DNA of 64,000 nt from JACMJL01 sp963791805. GTDB taxonomy: Bacteria; Bacillota; Clostridia; Clostridiales; Clostridiaceae. A model generated the notes under the pieces. The model saw nothing but the letters and a program-made list of their open reading frames with translations, was not told the DNA's origin and did not search any database. The DNA lies in the NCBI GenBank assembly GCA_963791805.1, contig CAWBTU010000004.1, positions 682,001-746,000 of the forward strand, written 5' to 3'. Shown here one piece after another: positions 27,932 through 39,355 of the stretch. Made by a program: the position numbers and the translations under genes. Within the stretch, counting starts at the first letter, position 1. Each line of letters opens with the position of its first letter.

Positions 27932-28276
27932 TTAATTTTTATCTAACTCTAATTCATACTCATCTACATTTTTACTAAGAATATCCCCAAGTCCTACAAA
28001 CTCAGCACCTATCAAATATCCATCTTCAATCTTGTCAATTCGGATAATTTTAAGTACTGTAAGAAAATGTTTTTTAGGCAATTGAATTTTAGCATCAAAA
28101 TAGTAACCTACAGGTATTTCACTCTTACAAGAAAATCCTATTCCCGATTTAGAAATATCAGTAACTTCAATAACTTCATTGACATTTGTAATAACTACAT
28201 TATCCTGCTTAAAAAGTTCCGATATCCCTAATTCAAGTTTAATAGGCATTCGTCTTGCTCTTCTTTTTTCTTCCAT
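27932..28276 (-). CDS. PilZ-domain protein (c-di-GMP receptor)
   Basis: 114 residues. The cyclic di-GMP binding elements are present: the N-terminal arginine cluster KRRARRMP (RxxxR) and DISKSGIGFSC (D/NxSxxG). The rest is the PilZ beta barrel, with no additional domain. It probably transmits c-di-GMP levels to a partner protein. A diguanylate cyclase is encoded at 53816. AGGAGGATAAGG precedes the ATG. Confidence 0.82.
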   Translation of the reverse strand: MEEKRRARRMPIKLELGISELFKQDNVVITNVNEVIEVTDISKSGIGFSCKSEIPVGYYFDAKIQLPKKHFLTVLKIIRIDKIEDGYLIGAEFVGLGDILSKNVDEYELELDKN

Positions 28277-28712
28277 CCTTATCCTCCTAGTTATTAATTT
28301 GTAAAATTAAGTCTATATCATTGTTTTTATAATTTGTTAGTTTAGCACTATCCTTATTCTATTATTTTTCCTTGATATTAGCAACTATAAATATGTTTAA
28401 GTTAGGTGAAAGACATTAGCTTTTAATCTTCTGCTTTCGTTTTTACATCTCTGCTCAAATACATCTCATGTTAAAGTTCAAGCAGCAGGAGGAACTTTCA
28501 GTGTAGATAAACTTGGATTTAAATACATCTAATGTTAAAGTTCAAGAGTAGTGGCAATTGCTACTTGTTGGAGTCACAAGAATTTAAATACATCTAATGT
28601 TAAAGTTCAAGTTTTATTTGTTTGGCTTAAATCATCTTTTACAGCATATTTAAATACATCTAATGTTAAAGTTCAAGCTTAGTGCAACTAAAATTAGGTC
28701 TACTACACACAC

Positions 28713-28844
28713 ATTTAAATACATCTAATGTTAAAGTTCAAGAGACGAGAATGTAGAACGACATATTTGTAATCATAAATTTAAATACATCTAATGATAA
28801 AGTTCAAGTTTACAGGTTAAACCAGTAGAAAAACAGACGTTCAC
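28713..28844. repeat. Duplicated array segment, copy 1
   Basis: Two variant repeats and their two spacers (spacers starting AGACGAGAATGTAG and TTTACAGGTTAAAC) form a 132-base segment that recurs identically at 29496-29627. Confidence 0.9.
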
Positions 28845-29495
28845 ATTTAAATACATCTCATGTTAAAGTTCAAGCAGCTAAAGGAAGTAGCTAAAATTAT
28901 TGAAATGTCATTTAAATACATCTCATGTTAAAGTTCAAGGATTATCTTAACGAAAATAGAACTGATTTATATGGATTTAAATACATCTCATGTTAAAGTT
29001 CAAGCTAAATCAACAGTTTTAACAACTCCTTGATATTTTATTTAAATACATCTCATGTTAAAGTTCAAGGAGAAATTAAATTACACCTAGCTTCACTAAA
29101 CTGATTTAAATACATCTCATGTTAAAGTTCAAGAAATTTAGACGAAGTTAAGTTTAATAAGATTTTTCCATTTAAATACATCTCATGTTAAAGTTCAAGT
29201 TGCTTCGACTTGGGTTTTACATTCAATTAAATCGCATTTAAATACATCTCATGTTAAAGTTCAAGAACTATGAAGTCACATATATTAGCGGGTGTGAAAC
29301 GATTTAAATACATCTCATGTTAAAGTTCAAGGACAAGCGGAAACTAAATAAACAAGTAAATACACTAATTTAAATACATCTCATGTTAAAGTTCAAGTAA
29401 TTACGCCTTTTGCACTAGTTAAAAATCTAAGATTTAAATACATCTCATGTTAAAGTTCAAGTAGCCTTTTCAACATCTTCATAGGACAATGCTCC

Positions 29496-29627
29496 ATTTA
29501 AATACATCTAATGTTAAAGTTCAAGAGACGAGAATGTAGAACGACATATTTGTAATCATAAATTTAAATACATCTAATGATAAAGTTCAAGTTTACAGGT
29601 TAAACCAGTAGAAAAACAGACGTTCAC
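29496..29627. repeat. Duplicated array segment, copy 2
   Basis: Identical to 28713-28844, including the CTAATG and CTAATGATAAAG repeat variants, but flanked on both sides by canonical CTCATG repeats. It was therefore copied here by recombination, not by new spacer acquisition. Confidence 0.9.
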
Positions 29628-32600
29628 ATTTAAATACATCTCATGTTAAAGTTCAAGTTTATTTGTTGAAAGTCTTTTTTATATACAAAAACATTTAAAT
29701 ACATCTCATGTTAAAGTTCAAGAGGGCTTCTTGAGCTTTTGCAATTAACTTATCTTCATTTAAATACATCTCATGTTAAAGTTCAAGCTGAGGTTGTGGA
29801 AGTAAAACAAGATACTGAAATAAATTTAAATACATCTCATGTTAAAGTTCAAGGCAAAACTATCCCGTATTGTCCATTAAAATCAAAATTTAAATACATC
29901 TCATGTTAAAGTTCAAGCACCAAGAGCAAAAAATATAGAGTTGATGCTTTAATATTTAAATACATCTCATGTTAAAGTTCAAGTAACCTTATGTCCAGTT
30001 CCCTCACCTCTCTTGTGATTTAAATACATCTCATGTTAAAGTTCAAGTGAACTGATAGTCTTAGCAACTCCACCCTTTAAATATTTAAATACATCTCATG
30101 TTAAAGTTCAAGCTAATAAAATATCTAGTGTTTGGGGTGATTTGAGATTTAAATACATCTCATGTTAAAGTTCAAGCTTAGAGAAAATAAAGATTTGCAA
30201 ATTCCATATAAATTTAAATACATCTCATGTTAAAGTTCAAGAAGTTATTGCATGACTGTTTAGCATCTACCACTAAATTTAAATACATCTCATGTTAAAG
30301 TTCAAGTTTTCTGGGTTTGTGACATCTTCACTTGTTAAAATCATTTAAATACATCTCATGTTAAAGTTCAAGCTAAAATATCTCAAGAAAATTTGGCGAG
30401 AAAAGTATTTAAATACATCTCATGTTAAAGTTCAAGTCGTATAAAAAGAGGCCTTACACGCAAGGAATTAGCATTTAAATACATCTCATGTTAAAGTTCA
30501 AGTTTCAGCTATACAACTATCTAATTCTCTTAACACATTTAAATACATCTCATGTTAAAGTTCAAGTAGAACTGATAATAAGATTTCAATACGTGAATTA
30601 TCATTTAAATACATCTCATGTTAAAGTTCAAGGTGTTTTAGAAAATGCTCAAGCCTTTATGATGGAATTTAAATACATCTCATGTTAAAGTTCAAGTGTA
30701 ACAAGTATTGTACAAGCCAATATTACTGAATTTAAATACATCTCATGTTAAAGTTCAAGAAATTAGCAACTTTTTGTCTTTGCAATTCAGTTATTATTTA
30801 AATACATCTCATGTTAAAGTTCAAGTATGCTGTTAATTTAAGTTGTTCGTTTTGATTTTGTATTTAAATACATCTCATGTTAAAGTTCAAGCATCAGCCT
30901 GTAATATAAAATCTGAAGTCTTTACCTATTTAAATACATCTCATGTTAAAGTTCAAGTAGTATCACTATATATTAGTGTTTTGCTATCTAATATTTAAAT
31001 ACATCTCATGTTAAAGTTCAAGGGAACTGTTGTTGGTGCTGTTGGTTCTCTTGCCGGATTTAAATACATCTCATGTTAAAGTTCAAGATCCTTCTAGTGG
31101 CTATTCTATGTCAGCATCTTCAATTTAAATACATCTCATGTTAAAGTTCAAGGATGTATTGTTTAGGTAAGTATTATAACAATGCCCATTTAAATACATC
31201 TCATGTTAAAGTTCAAGTGGGTATGCTTACGGATGCTAGGAATTGTTATAAATTTAAATACATCTCATGTTAAAGTTCAAGACTGCATATAGAGGACTCA
31301 TAACTGCATTATCAACATTTAAATACATCTCATGTTAAAGTTCAAGTACTTGGTTTTTAACGTTTTGAGAGTTTGCATATGCATTTAAATACATCTCATG
31401 TTAAAGTTCAAGATGGAGTAGTTCAAACTACTTTAAATTTAACTCCCACATTTAAATACATCTCATGTTAAAGTTCAAGGTTGGTGACCAATATATTCAA
31501 TTGGCTAGAACTGTATATTTAAATACATCTCATGTTAAAGTTCAAGACCAACTTGTAAAGAATTTTTACCACCATTATAATTATTTAAATACATCTCATG
31601 TTAAAGTTCAAGTCGCATTAATCAGCTAACTCGTCACACCATTCGAATTTAAATACATCTCATGTTAAAGTTCAAGAATCAAAAGAAACGCTAAACATTT
31701 CTTTAGGCAATATTTAAATACATCTCATGTTAAAGTTCAAGAGGTTATAGAGGAAGGTTATAAGAGTTTTTTCTTATTTAAATACATCTCATGTTAAAGT
31801 TCAAGCTAATGGTGTTTGGGATACTGGCAAGTGGTACAAATTTAAATACATCTCATGTTAAAGTTCAAGGGTCTTTGGTTGATGGGTAATGATATTATGG
31901 TAAAATTTAAATACATCTCATGTTAAAGTTCAAGCTGAAATCAAAAACATACAATCGGGAATATATACATATTTAAATACATCTCATGTTAAAGTTCAAG
32001 GCATTTAGGCAGTTAGAGAAGAATTTTAATCTTGCATTTAAATACATCTCATGTTAAAGTTCAAGCATCATAAGCTTGACCTTGGTATTGAAGTACGTCA
32101 TTTAAATACATCTCATGTTAAAGTTCAAGGTATTAGAAGATGAATTTAATAACCCAGTTACTGCATTTAAATACATCTCATGTTAAAGTTCAAGGATATG
32201 ATTTTCTCTTAACTCCTGCAATGTCCTTCATTTAAATACATCTCATGTTAAAGTTCAAGCAGACATTAATTGCGAACATAACAAACTTATAGGATTTAAA
32301 TACATCTCATGTTAAAGTTCAAGACTCATGGAAGTCATACCATCTAAAGTAAATCCCTATTTAAATACATCTCATGTTAAAGTTCAAGTTATCCAAATTA
32401 TCACCTCTTATTGTTTTCTTTGTAATTTAAATACATCTCATGTTAAAGTTCAAGGAAAATCTGCTATATCTTCTTTGGTAATGTCTGCTCATTTAAATAC
32501 ATCTCATGTTAAAGTTCAAGTGATAGCATTCTTGATATGATCTGTAGCTACATGCATTTAAATACATCTCATGTTAAAGTTCAAGTGGATTTCTTTCTAA

Positions 32601-35600
32601 AATCCTATCAAGTATTTTTATTTAAATACATCTCATGTTAAAGTTCAAGCTCTATTAATAATGTTTTCTTTTCCCTAATCCCCCTTATTTAAATACATCT
32701 CATGTTAAAGTTCAAGATACACGAGTTTCTGGTGTTTATGTTTATACTACATATAAATACATCTCATGTTAAAGTTCAAGCATTAATTCATCAGATTTTT
32801 CCTCATAACCAATTTTATTTAAATACATCTCATGTTAAAGTTCAAGCTCTTTTGATTCTGTAACTGGCGTTGACAAGAAAAATTTAAATACATCTCATGT
32901 TAAAGTTCAAGAGAGTTCAAAAAGCAAGTTGCAGGGCAAACATTTAATTTAAATACATCTCATGTTAAAGTTCAAGTCTAGGATAACTCTTTCATCAAGT
33001 CCATCCAAAGGATTTAAATACATCTCATGTTAAAGTTCAAGTATACAAGATTTGGCTTATACAATGCATTTAAGAATTTAAATACATCTCATGTTAAAGT
33101 TCAAGTCAAAAACCTGTAGCTTTATATAAATGGCTGCTAAATTTAAATACATCTCATGTTAAAGTTCAAGTTAAGCCACCACCTACACAATAAGGTATGC
33201 ATGATTTAAATACATCTCATGTTAAAGTTCAAGACTCATTCTTTTTACTATAAGAACATCTAATTGTATTTAAATACATCTCATGTTAAAGTTCAAGATA
33301 TCAAGAAATCTGAGAGACTTTTCGGATATGTAATTTAAATACATCTCATGTTAAAGTTCAAGTTGAAATGCGACTTATTCATCTAAAGGAACAAGCATTT
33401 AAATACATCTCATGTTAAAGTTCAAGTATGCTTCTGTTTTTGCAACCCTCTCTGCTAGTTCTATTTAAATACATCTCATGTTAAAGTTCAAGCCACTTGA
33501 TTCAAACTGTTGTTCAAATTCTTCGTATATTTAAATACATCTCATGTTAAAGTTCAAGTTGCTACTGGAACTGATAAAATTATGAAAACAGGATTTAAAT
33601 ACATCTCATGTTAAAGTTCAAGTGTTACACCTCCTTAAAAACACAGTTTAGTCGCGTATTTAAATACATCTCATGTTAAAGTTCAAGCCAAGCTGTGATG
33701 ATAAAGAAACTATGGAAGAAACATTTAAATACATCTCATGTTAAAGTTCAAGCTTCAAAACCTTTTACAAAGTCAACACATTTTTTATTTAAATACATCT
33801 CATGTTAAAGTTCAAGTCTGACGAAATATTAACTATTAACCCTGCGATACCAATTTAAATACATCTCATGTTAAAGTTCAAGAAATTGTATAATGTTTTA
33901 ACTCATCATAACCAATAATTTAAATACATCTCATGTTAAAGTTCAAGATAGCACCATCAAAGATACAATTTTCAAATATGTACATTTAAATACATCTCAT
34001 GTTAAAGTTCAAGTATAGCTATAATTTATAAATTTACTTGTAGCTTGGGAATTTAAATACATCTCATGTTAAAGTTCAAGTTCCATAGCTATTACTTTTT
34101 ATATTCCCTTTTGTATATTTAAATACATCTCATGTTAAAGTTCAAGGTAGTACTGGCATAGACATGCCACTATTTAGGTTAATTTAAATACATCTCATGT
34201 TAAAGTTCAAGACATGCTTAATACATGTTGTATCAATCTTTAAATAATTTAAATACATCTCATGTTAAAGTTCAAGGTGGCTATAGTGATTAAATCATGG
34301 AACTTTACATTATTTAAATACATCTCATGTTAAAGTTCAAGATTTACTTCATAATGTCCCTTATTTTCATCTCCTTTATTTAAATACATCTCATGTTAAA
34401 GTTCAAGCCATTTTTTTATTATTTCACCTGTATTTAAATCTAGCATTTAAATACATCTCATGTTAAAGTTCAAGTTTTACAAACATAATGTTACCTTTAG
34501 CATACATTTCATTTAAATACATCTCATGTTAAAGTTCAAGGAAGATTATGAGTGTATTATAGAATGTATTGTTACATTTAAATACATCTCATGTTAAAGT
34601 TCAAGTGAAACTATTTATTCAGATTCAACGCAAGAATTAATATTTAAATACATCTCATGTTAAAGTTCAAGTTGTGAATATAGAATACGATTTGATGGTG
34701 GAGAAACATTTAAATACATCTCATGTTAAAGTTCAAGGCTCAAATACTCCACTTAGCTTTCCGGTCGGCAAATTTAAATACATCTCATGTTAAAGTTCAA
34801 GCTCTGTTACAAATTCATCATCAGGCGTTTTTTCTATTTAAATACATCTCATGTTAAAGTTCAAGATTGATTTGTTCAGCAAAATCTTCTATTGGACTTG
34901 TATTTAAATACATCTCATGTTAAAGTTCAAGTGGCATCTAATTTGTCTATCAATTAATCTATCATTTATTTAAATACATCTCATGTTAAAGTTCAAGCCC
35001 TAATCAATAGCTTTAATCCATCTTAAAACTATTATTTAAATACATCTCATGTTAAAGTTCAAGATATGGTAGTAGTTCATATATCTCATCACATACAAAT
35101 ATTTAAATACATCTCATGTTAAAGTTCAAGCTTTATTATCATTGGTAGCAATACATATTATATGTAATTTAAATACATCTCATGTTAAAGTTCAAGAGGC
35201 GGCGCAACATTCTTCATGGCAAGCGGAACCTTATTTAAATACATCTCATGTTAAAGTTCAAGAAGGAAGGTGAAAATCGTGGAAGATGATGATTTAAAAT
35301 TTAAATACATCTCATGTTAAAGTTCAAGAAATTAGGACTCAAATCTAAAGTTGGTGAAAATGTTATTTAAATACATCTCATGTTAAAGTTCAAGGATAGC
35401 TAGATGACACTATCCTCATACTGTTTATATTTAAATACATCTCATGTTAAAGTTCAAGCTACAATAGGAATCATAGTAGATAAAATGTATTGATTTAAAT
35501 ACATCTCATGTTAAAGTTCAAGGTTTGTAAGCTTAGAGAAGTTGACAATCTAACATAATTTAAATACATCTCATGTTAAAGTTCAAGCTAACTATAGATT

Positions 35601-37353
35601 ACTATGATGATAACAACACATATTTAAATACATCTCATGTTAAAGTTCAAGCCGGATAGGTGCTGCAATAGGTATCGAAGGTTCCATATTTAAATACATC
35701 TCATGTTAAAGTTCAAGAAATAACCTTTTTACAATGGCTTGAAAGAATGCCATTTAAATACATCTCATGTTAAAGTTCAAGCAAGTAGAAAATACAGAGG
35801 TTACAGCTGAACCTACATTTAAATACATCTCATGTTAAAGTTCAAGATCTTAGATGCATTGTTATTAGCCTTAATTGTTTATTTAAATACATCTCATGTT
35901 AAAGTTCAAGTGAATGTCATTGAATATATAGCCTTTATACAATTTCATTTAAATACATCTCATGTTAAAGTTCAAGGTCTACTTTTATCAAGAACCTTGG
36001 ATAAATCATCTATTTAAATACATCTCATGTTAAAGTTCAAGACAGTATAACTAGCCTTATTAAAGACATAACACTTTAATTTAAATACATCTCATGTTAA
36101 AGTTCAAGGAATCTCTTATTATTTCGCTATAACTAGAATAATAAATTTAAATACATCTCATGTTAAAGTTCAAGTACCTGGCTATTTTTATCAGCATTCT
36201 CCTTTAGTCCTATTTAAATACATCTCATGTTAAAGTTCAAGAAAGGCAGAAGCAAGGGCACAAGACAAGTTAATAGCATATTTAAATACATCTCATGTTA
36301 AAGTTCAAGGTAGTTGTCATTACTTCCGACCACTTATTTGATATATTTAAATACATCTCATGTTAAAGTTCAAGCAGAAAACTCTTCAAATGAGAATGGA
36401 TTTCCTATATTTAAATACATCTCATGTTAAAGTTCAAGTTTTAAAGCTAATAGAGGTTTGACAATTGAAGAACAATTTAAATACATCTCATGTTAAAGTT
36501 CAAGAAGCAAAGCTACTTAAAAAAGATATACAGACTGCATTTAAATACATCTCATGTTAAAGTTCAAGGTTAATGGCCAAAGAAGAAAACAGAAAATTAG
36601 AAAATTTAAATACATCTCATGTTAAAGTTCAAGTGATACAGCTATCAAAATAACAACAGAAACATTAAATTTAAATACATCTCATGTTAAAGTTCAAGTG
36701 CGCACTAAGGCTTGTAATTCTTTGCACTCTACGTATTTAAATACATCTCATGTTAAAGTTCAAGTTAACATCATGTTTGAAATTATCAATTATAGGTACT
36801 ATTTAAATACATCTCATGTTAAAGTTCAAGAAAGGTTTTAGTTTTTAACTCTCCTTTAAATAAAATTTAAATACATCTCATGTTAAAGTTCAAGATAGAA
36901 AAGGCTAAAGCTAAAGAGAAACAAGCATAATTTAAATACATCTCATGTTAAAGTTCAAGATTAACTAAAGCTAAGACAATATGCAAGAAATATATATTTA
37001 AATACATCTCATGTTAAAGTTCAAGCAAGCCTAAATAAGTATATATGGCATTGTTAAAAAAATTTAAATACATCTCATGTTAAAGTTCAAGTAGTGGTGC
37101 AACAGGAGATAGCTTTAAAAAATTAAAATTTAAATACATCTCATGTTAAAGTTCAAGCATTATACAACAAAATTCTACATTTTAAAATATCGATTTAAAT
37201 ACATCTCATGTTAAAGTTCAAGATGGACTTGGAAAAATGGGTGTTATAAACACTGGAACATTTAAATACATCTCATGTTAAAGTTCAAGATATTGATTTA
37301 TTTTCTACTGTTCCTGCTAATTAATTTAAATACATCTCATGTTAAAGTTCAAG

Positions 37354-37532
37354 TACGGGAAATATGTGCTTTTTAAAAGCTATAAGTACGCCAAATGCAG
37401 TATATTTCTACTATCTACGATTTTTTACCAACCAAAAATCTTTCATTCCAATAATTCAATAAAAGCTATATAAAACCCTTTATTTTCAGCAATATGTAGC
37501 TTTTAAAAATTCAAGTAGGTTGGTAAATTTTT
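37354..37532 (-). promoter_or_regulatory. CRISPR leader
   Basis: The 179 A/T-rich bases between the cas2 stop codon and the first repeat. In clostridial I-B loci this region carries the array promoter and the signals for spacer insertion. It contains a 9-bp inverted repeat, TTACCAACC (37425-37433) and GGTTGGTAA (37518-37526), and several AGCTTTTAAA or AAAAGCTATA elements. It may also include the cas2 terminator. Confidence 0.65.
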
Positions 37533-37820
37533 TTATAAAATTAAGGATTCGCTATCTTTAAAGTTTACGCCTATTGTTTCTTCATCAAAGCTCTGTTCAT
37601 TTATTAATTTTATTATACTTATAAAATCTTCTTTCTCATCAATTACTTTCTTTAATTCCGCTCTTAGCTTTATTAAATTTGCTGGCGTAATGTTACCTCT
37701 AAAAACAGATTTTTGATGATGCTTAAAGTATTTTTTGCATACTTTAAAAACTTTATTTACTCTTTTTTCTTTTATATCATAAAAAACAAAAGCATAGTTG
37801 TAATTTATTGATTTTGCCAT
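37533..37820 (-). CDS. cas2: Cas2
   Basis: 95 residues; forms the adaptation complex with Cas1 that inserts new spacers at the leader end. The first strand ends in FVFYDIKEKRVNKVF (catalytic-type Asp), followed by the Cas2 ferredoxin-like fold with FRGNITPANLIKLRAELKKV. It starts 1 base after the cas1 stop codon and is the last cas gene before the leader and array. Confidence 0.93.
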   Translation of the reverse strand: MAKSINYNYAFVFYDIKEKRVNKVFKVCKKYFKHHQKSVFRGNITPANLIKLRAELKKVIDEKEDFISIIKLINEQSFDEETIGVNFKDSESLIL

Positions 37821-37821
37821 A

Positions 37822-38823
37822 TTACATCATCTCCTTAAGACTAAATGGCTTAAATTCTTTGCCCTCTAAGCAATATTTAATCAATTTATAGCCATCTAAT
37901 TTTATTGCAGTTTCATAACTTACTTTTCTTTTTAGTACAGGATGATCAAATACATTATTAAATCTTTCCTCAATAGCTTCAATAAAAATTTTCTTACCAG
38001 CTTCATTTAAAAGGCAATAATTCAATTTCTTATCAAAATGCTTTGAAACCTGAATCCTTCTATTATTAACTAATTCAAATATACACTTATATACAATAAC
38101 CGGTTTAAAAGCTTCTGCTAAATCCAAACTTAATGAAAATCTTCTTTCACTTGGCTCATGTAAAAAACTAATTGTCTGATTTAAATGTGTATTATATATT
38201 TGAGATACCGTTTTAGCGTAAAGAATAGAATTACCAAAAGAAATCATAGCATTAATGGGGTTATCAGGTGGACGTTTTACTCTTTTGTTCATTACAAAGT
38301 CCTCTGGCAAAAAATACTTAAAGCTTTCGTAAAATCTCATCCAAATTTGACCCTCAATAAATAAAATCTGTTTTATATCTAAATCTTTGCTTAAAAATCT
38401 AGGCACATCTTTTTTTATCCAATCTAATGTCTCTTTTAGCTCTTTCTTATCATGTTTGTAATAATGATATAACACCTCATATATATTATCTGCTATTCCC
38501 TGAACAAATGCTTTTGCTATTTCAATTCTGTTTTCCAGATATACCTTTGCTTGTTTTATAGTTAAATTGCCACTAACCAATTGTTCTTTAGGATAAAAAG
38601 TACCACTGTATTTTCCATAATAATTAAAAAAATGAATAGTAATGCCAGCTCTTGCTGCAAAATCTAAAAATTTTGTATTCATACTAATTTCATTTAAACA
38701 ATACACTTCTTTCGTGGATTCAATAGGTAAATAAATATTTCCTTTTTCATTTTTAAACATTATGGAATTATCTTTTCTACTTAACTCACCCATAGACATA
38801 ATATACCTTGTATACTTACTCAT
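37822..38823 (-). CDS. cas1b: Cas1 (type I-B)
   Basis: 333 residues; the integrase of spacer acquisition. N-terminal beta domain (MSMGELSRKDNSIMFKNEKG) and alpha-helical catalytic domain with the conserved His in ISFLHEPSERRFSLSLDLAE and the acidic cluster LDLAEAFKP. Length and sequence fit Cas1 of subtype I-B. It lies 21 bases after cas4 and directly before cas2. A GGAAGGGAGAGGAGC-like purine tract precedes the ATG. Confidence 0.95.
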   Translation of the reverse strand: MSKYTRYIMSMGELSRKDNSIMFKNEKGNIYLPIESTKEVYCLNEISMNTKFLDFAARAGITIHFFNYYGKYSGTFYPKEQLVSGNLTIKQAKVYLENRIEIAKAFVQGIADNIYEVLYHYYKHDKKELKETLDWIKKDVPRFLSKDLDIKQILFIEGQIWMRFYESFKYFLPEDFVMNKRVKRPPDNPINAMISFGNSILYAKTVSQIYNTHLNQTISFLHEPSERRFSLSLDLAEAFKPVIVYKCIFELVNNRRIQVSKHFDKKLNYCLLNEAGKKIFIEAIEERFNNVFDHPVLKRKVSYETAIKLDGYKLIKYCLEGKEFKPFSLKEMM

Positions 38824-38844
38824 AAAGCTCCTCTCCCTTCCACT

Positions 38845-39339
38845 TTAAATAAAGCAATACTCATAAAAAGCACATTTCTTACATTTGGGTTTGAATACTG
38901 CTTGTGGAGGTTTGTCCATTCCCACAAAGCCTTCAACTTCTTTAATTAAAACTTCTAACTGCTGCTCATATTCTTCAGTTAGCTCTACCAAAACAGTTTT
39001 TTTGTCTTGTTTGTTTTTTTCTATGTATTCTATTTTGCCAACCTTTTCGACACCTTTATCCTTTAATATTTTAAGGTAAAGTAATGTTTGCCACTTAGTG
39101 GCTCCCGTATCTGCATCAGACTTTTTCATTTCCACCAGGTAATCTTCAGTTATCTTATCTATCCTTACATTATCAATAGCTATTTCTGTATTTTTCTTGC
39201 CTTCATTCTTTAATTCATGAAGTACCTTCCCAATTCTAACATCCTCGCTATTATCCTCTAAGTTAATTCGATTTCCGAGTAACCAGCATTGTCGTTTGCA
39301 ATGAAAATAATAATTAATTAGGGTACCTGTGATTTTCAT
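38845..39339 (-). CDS. cas4: Cas4 (RecB-like nuclease)
   Basis: 164 residues; trims prespacers and helps choose PAM-proximal ends. It has the N-terminal Cys (FHCKRQCWLLGNRI) and the C-terminal cluster KCKKCAFYEYC that bind a 4Fe-4S cluster. The RecB nuclease core DYLVEMKKSDADTGATKWQT (Glu-Lys metal site and QxxxY helix) lies between them. It sits 16 bases after cas3 and before cas1. Confidence 0.93.
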   Translation of the reverse strand: MKITGTLINYYFHCKRQCWLLGNRINLEDNSEDVRIGKVLHELKNEGKKNTEIAIDNVRIDKITEDYLVEMKKSDADTGATKWQTLLYLKILKDKGVEKVGKIEYIEKNKQDKKTVLVELTEEYEQQLEVLIKEVEGFVGMDKPPQAVFKPKCKKCAFYEYCFI

Positions 39340-39355
39340 GTTTCACCTCTTAATA

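Larger units (their letters stand above)
28453..37353 (-). CRISPR. Type I-B CRISPR array, about 137 repeats
   Basis: By my count 137 repeats of 30 bases (starting ATTTAAATACATCTCATG and ending TTAAAGTTCAAG on the plus strand) separated by 136 spacers of about 34-38 bases. It is read on the minus strand, like the cas genes: the repeat nearest 28453 has a degenerate outer end, and repeats 2-6 carry CTAATG instead of CTCATG, which marks this as the old, leader-distal end. The leader lies at 37354-37532 beside cas2. The crRNA 5' handle would be the last 8 bases of the repeat on the minus strand (ATTTAAAT). The array is very long, meaning sustained acquisition. One repeat near 32750 has an ATATAAAT variant. 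Confidence 0.98.

Noticed and set aside
30488..36017. Open reading frames within the CRISPR array (for example 30488-30688, 32328-32540, 35832-36017)
   Set aside because: They are translations of repeats and spacers, with the same repeat-encoded peptide recurring; no ribosome sites.
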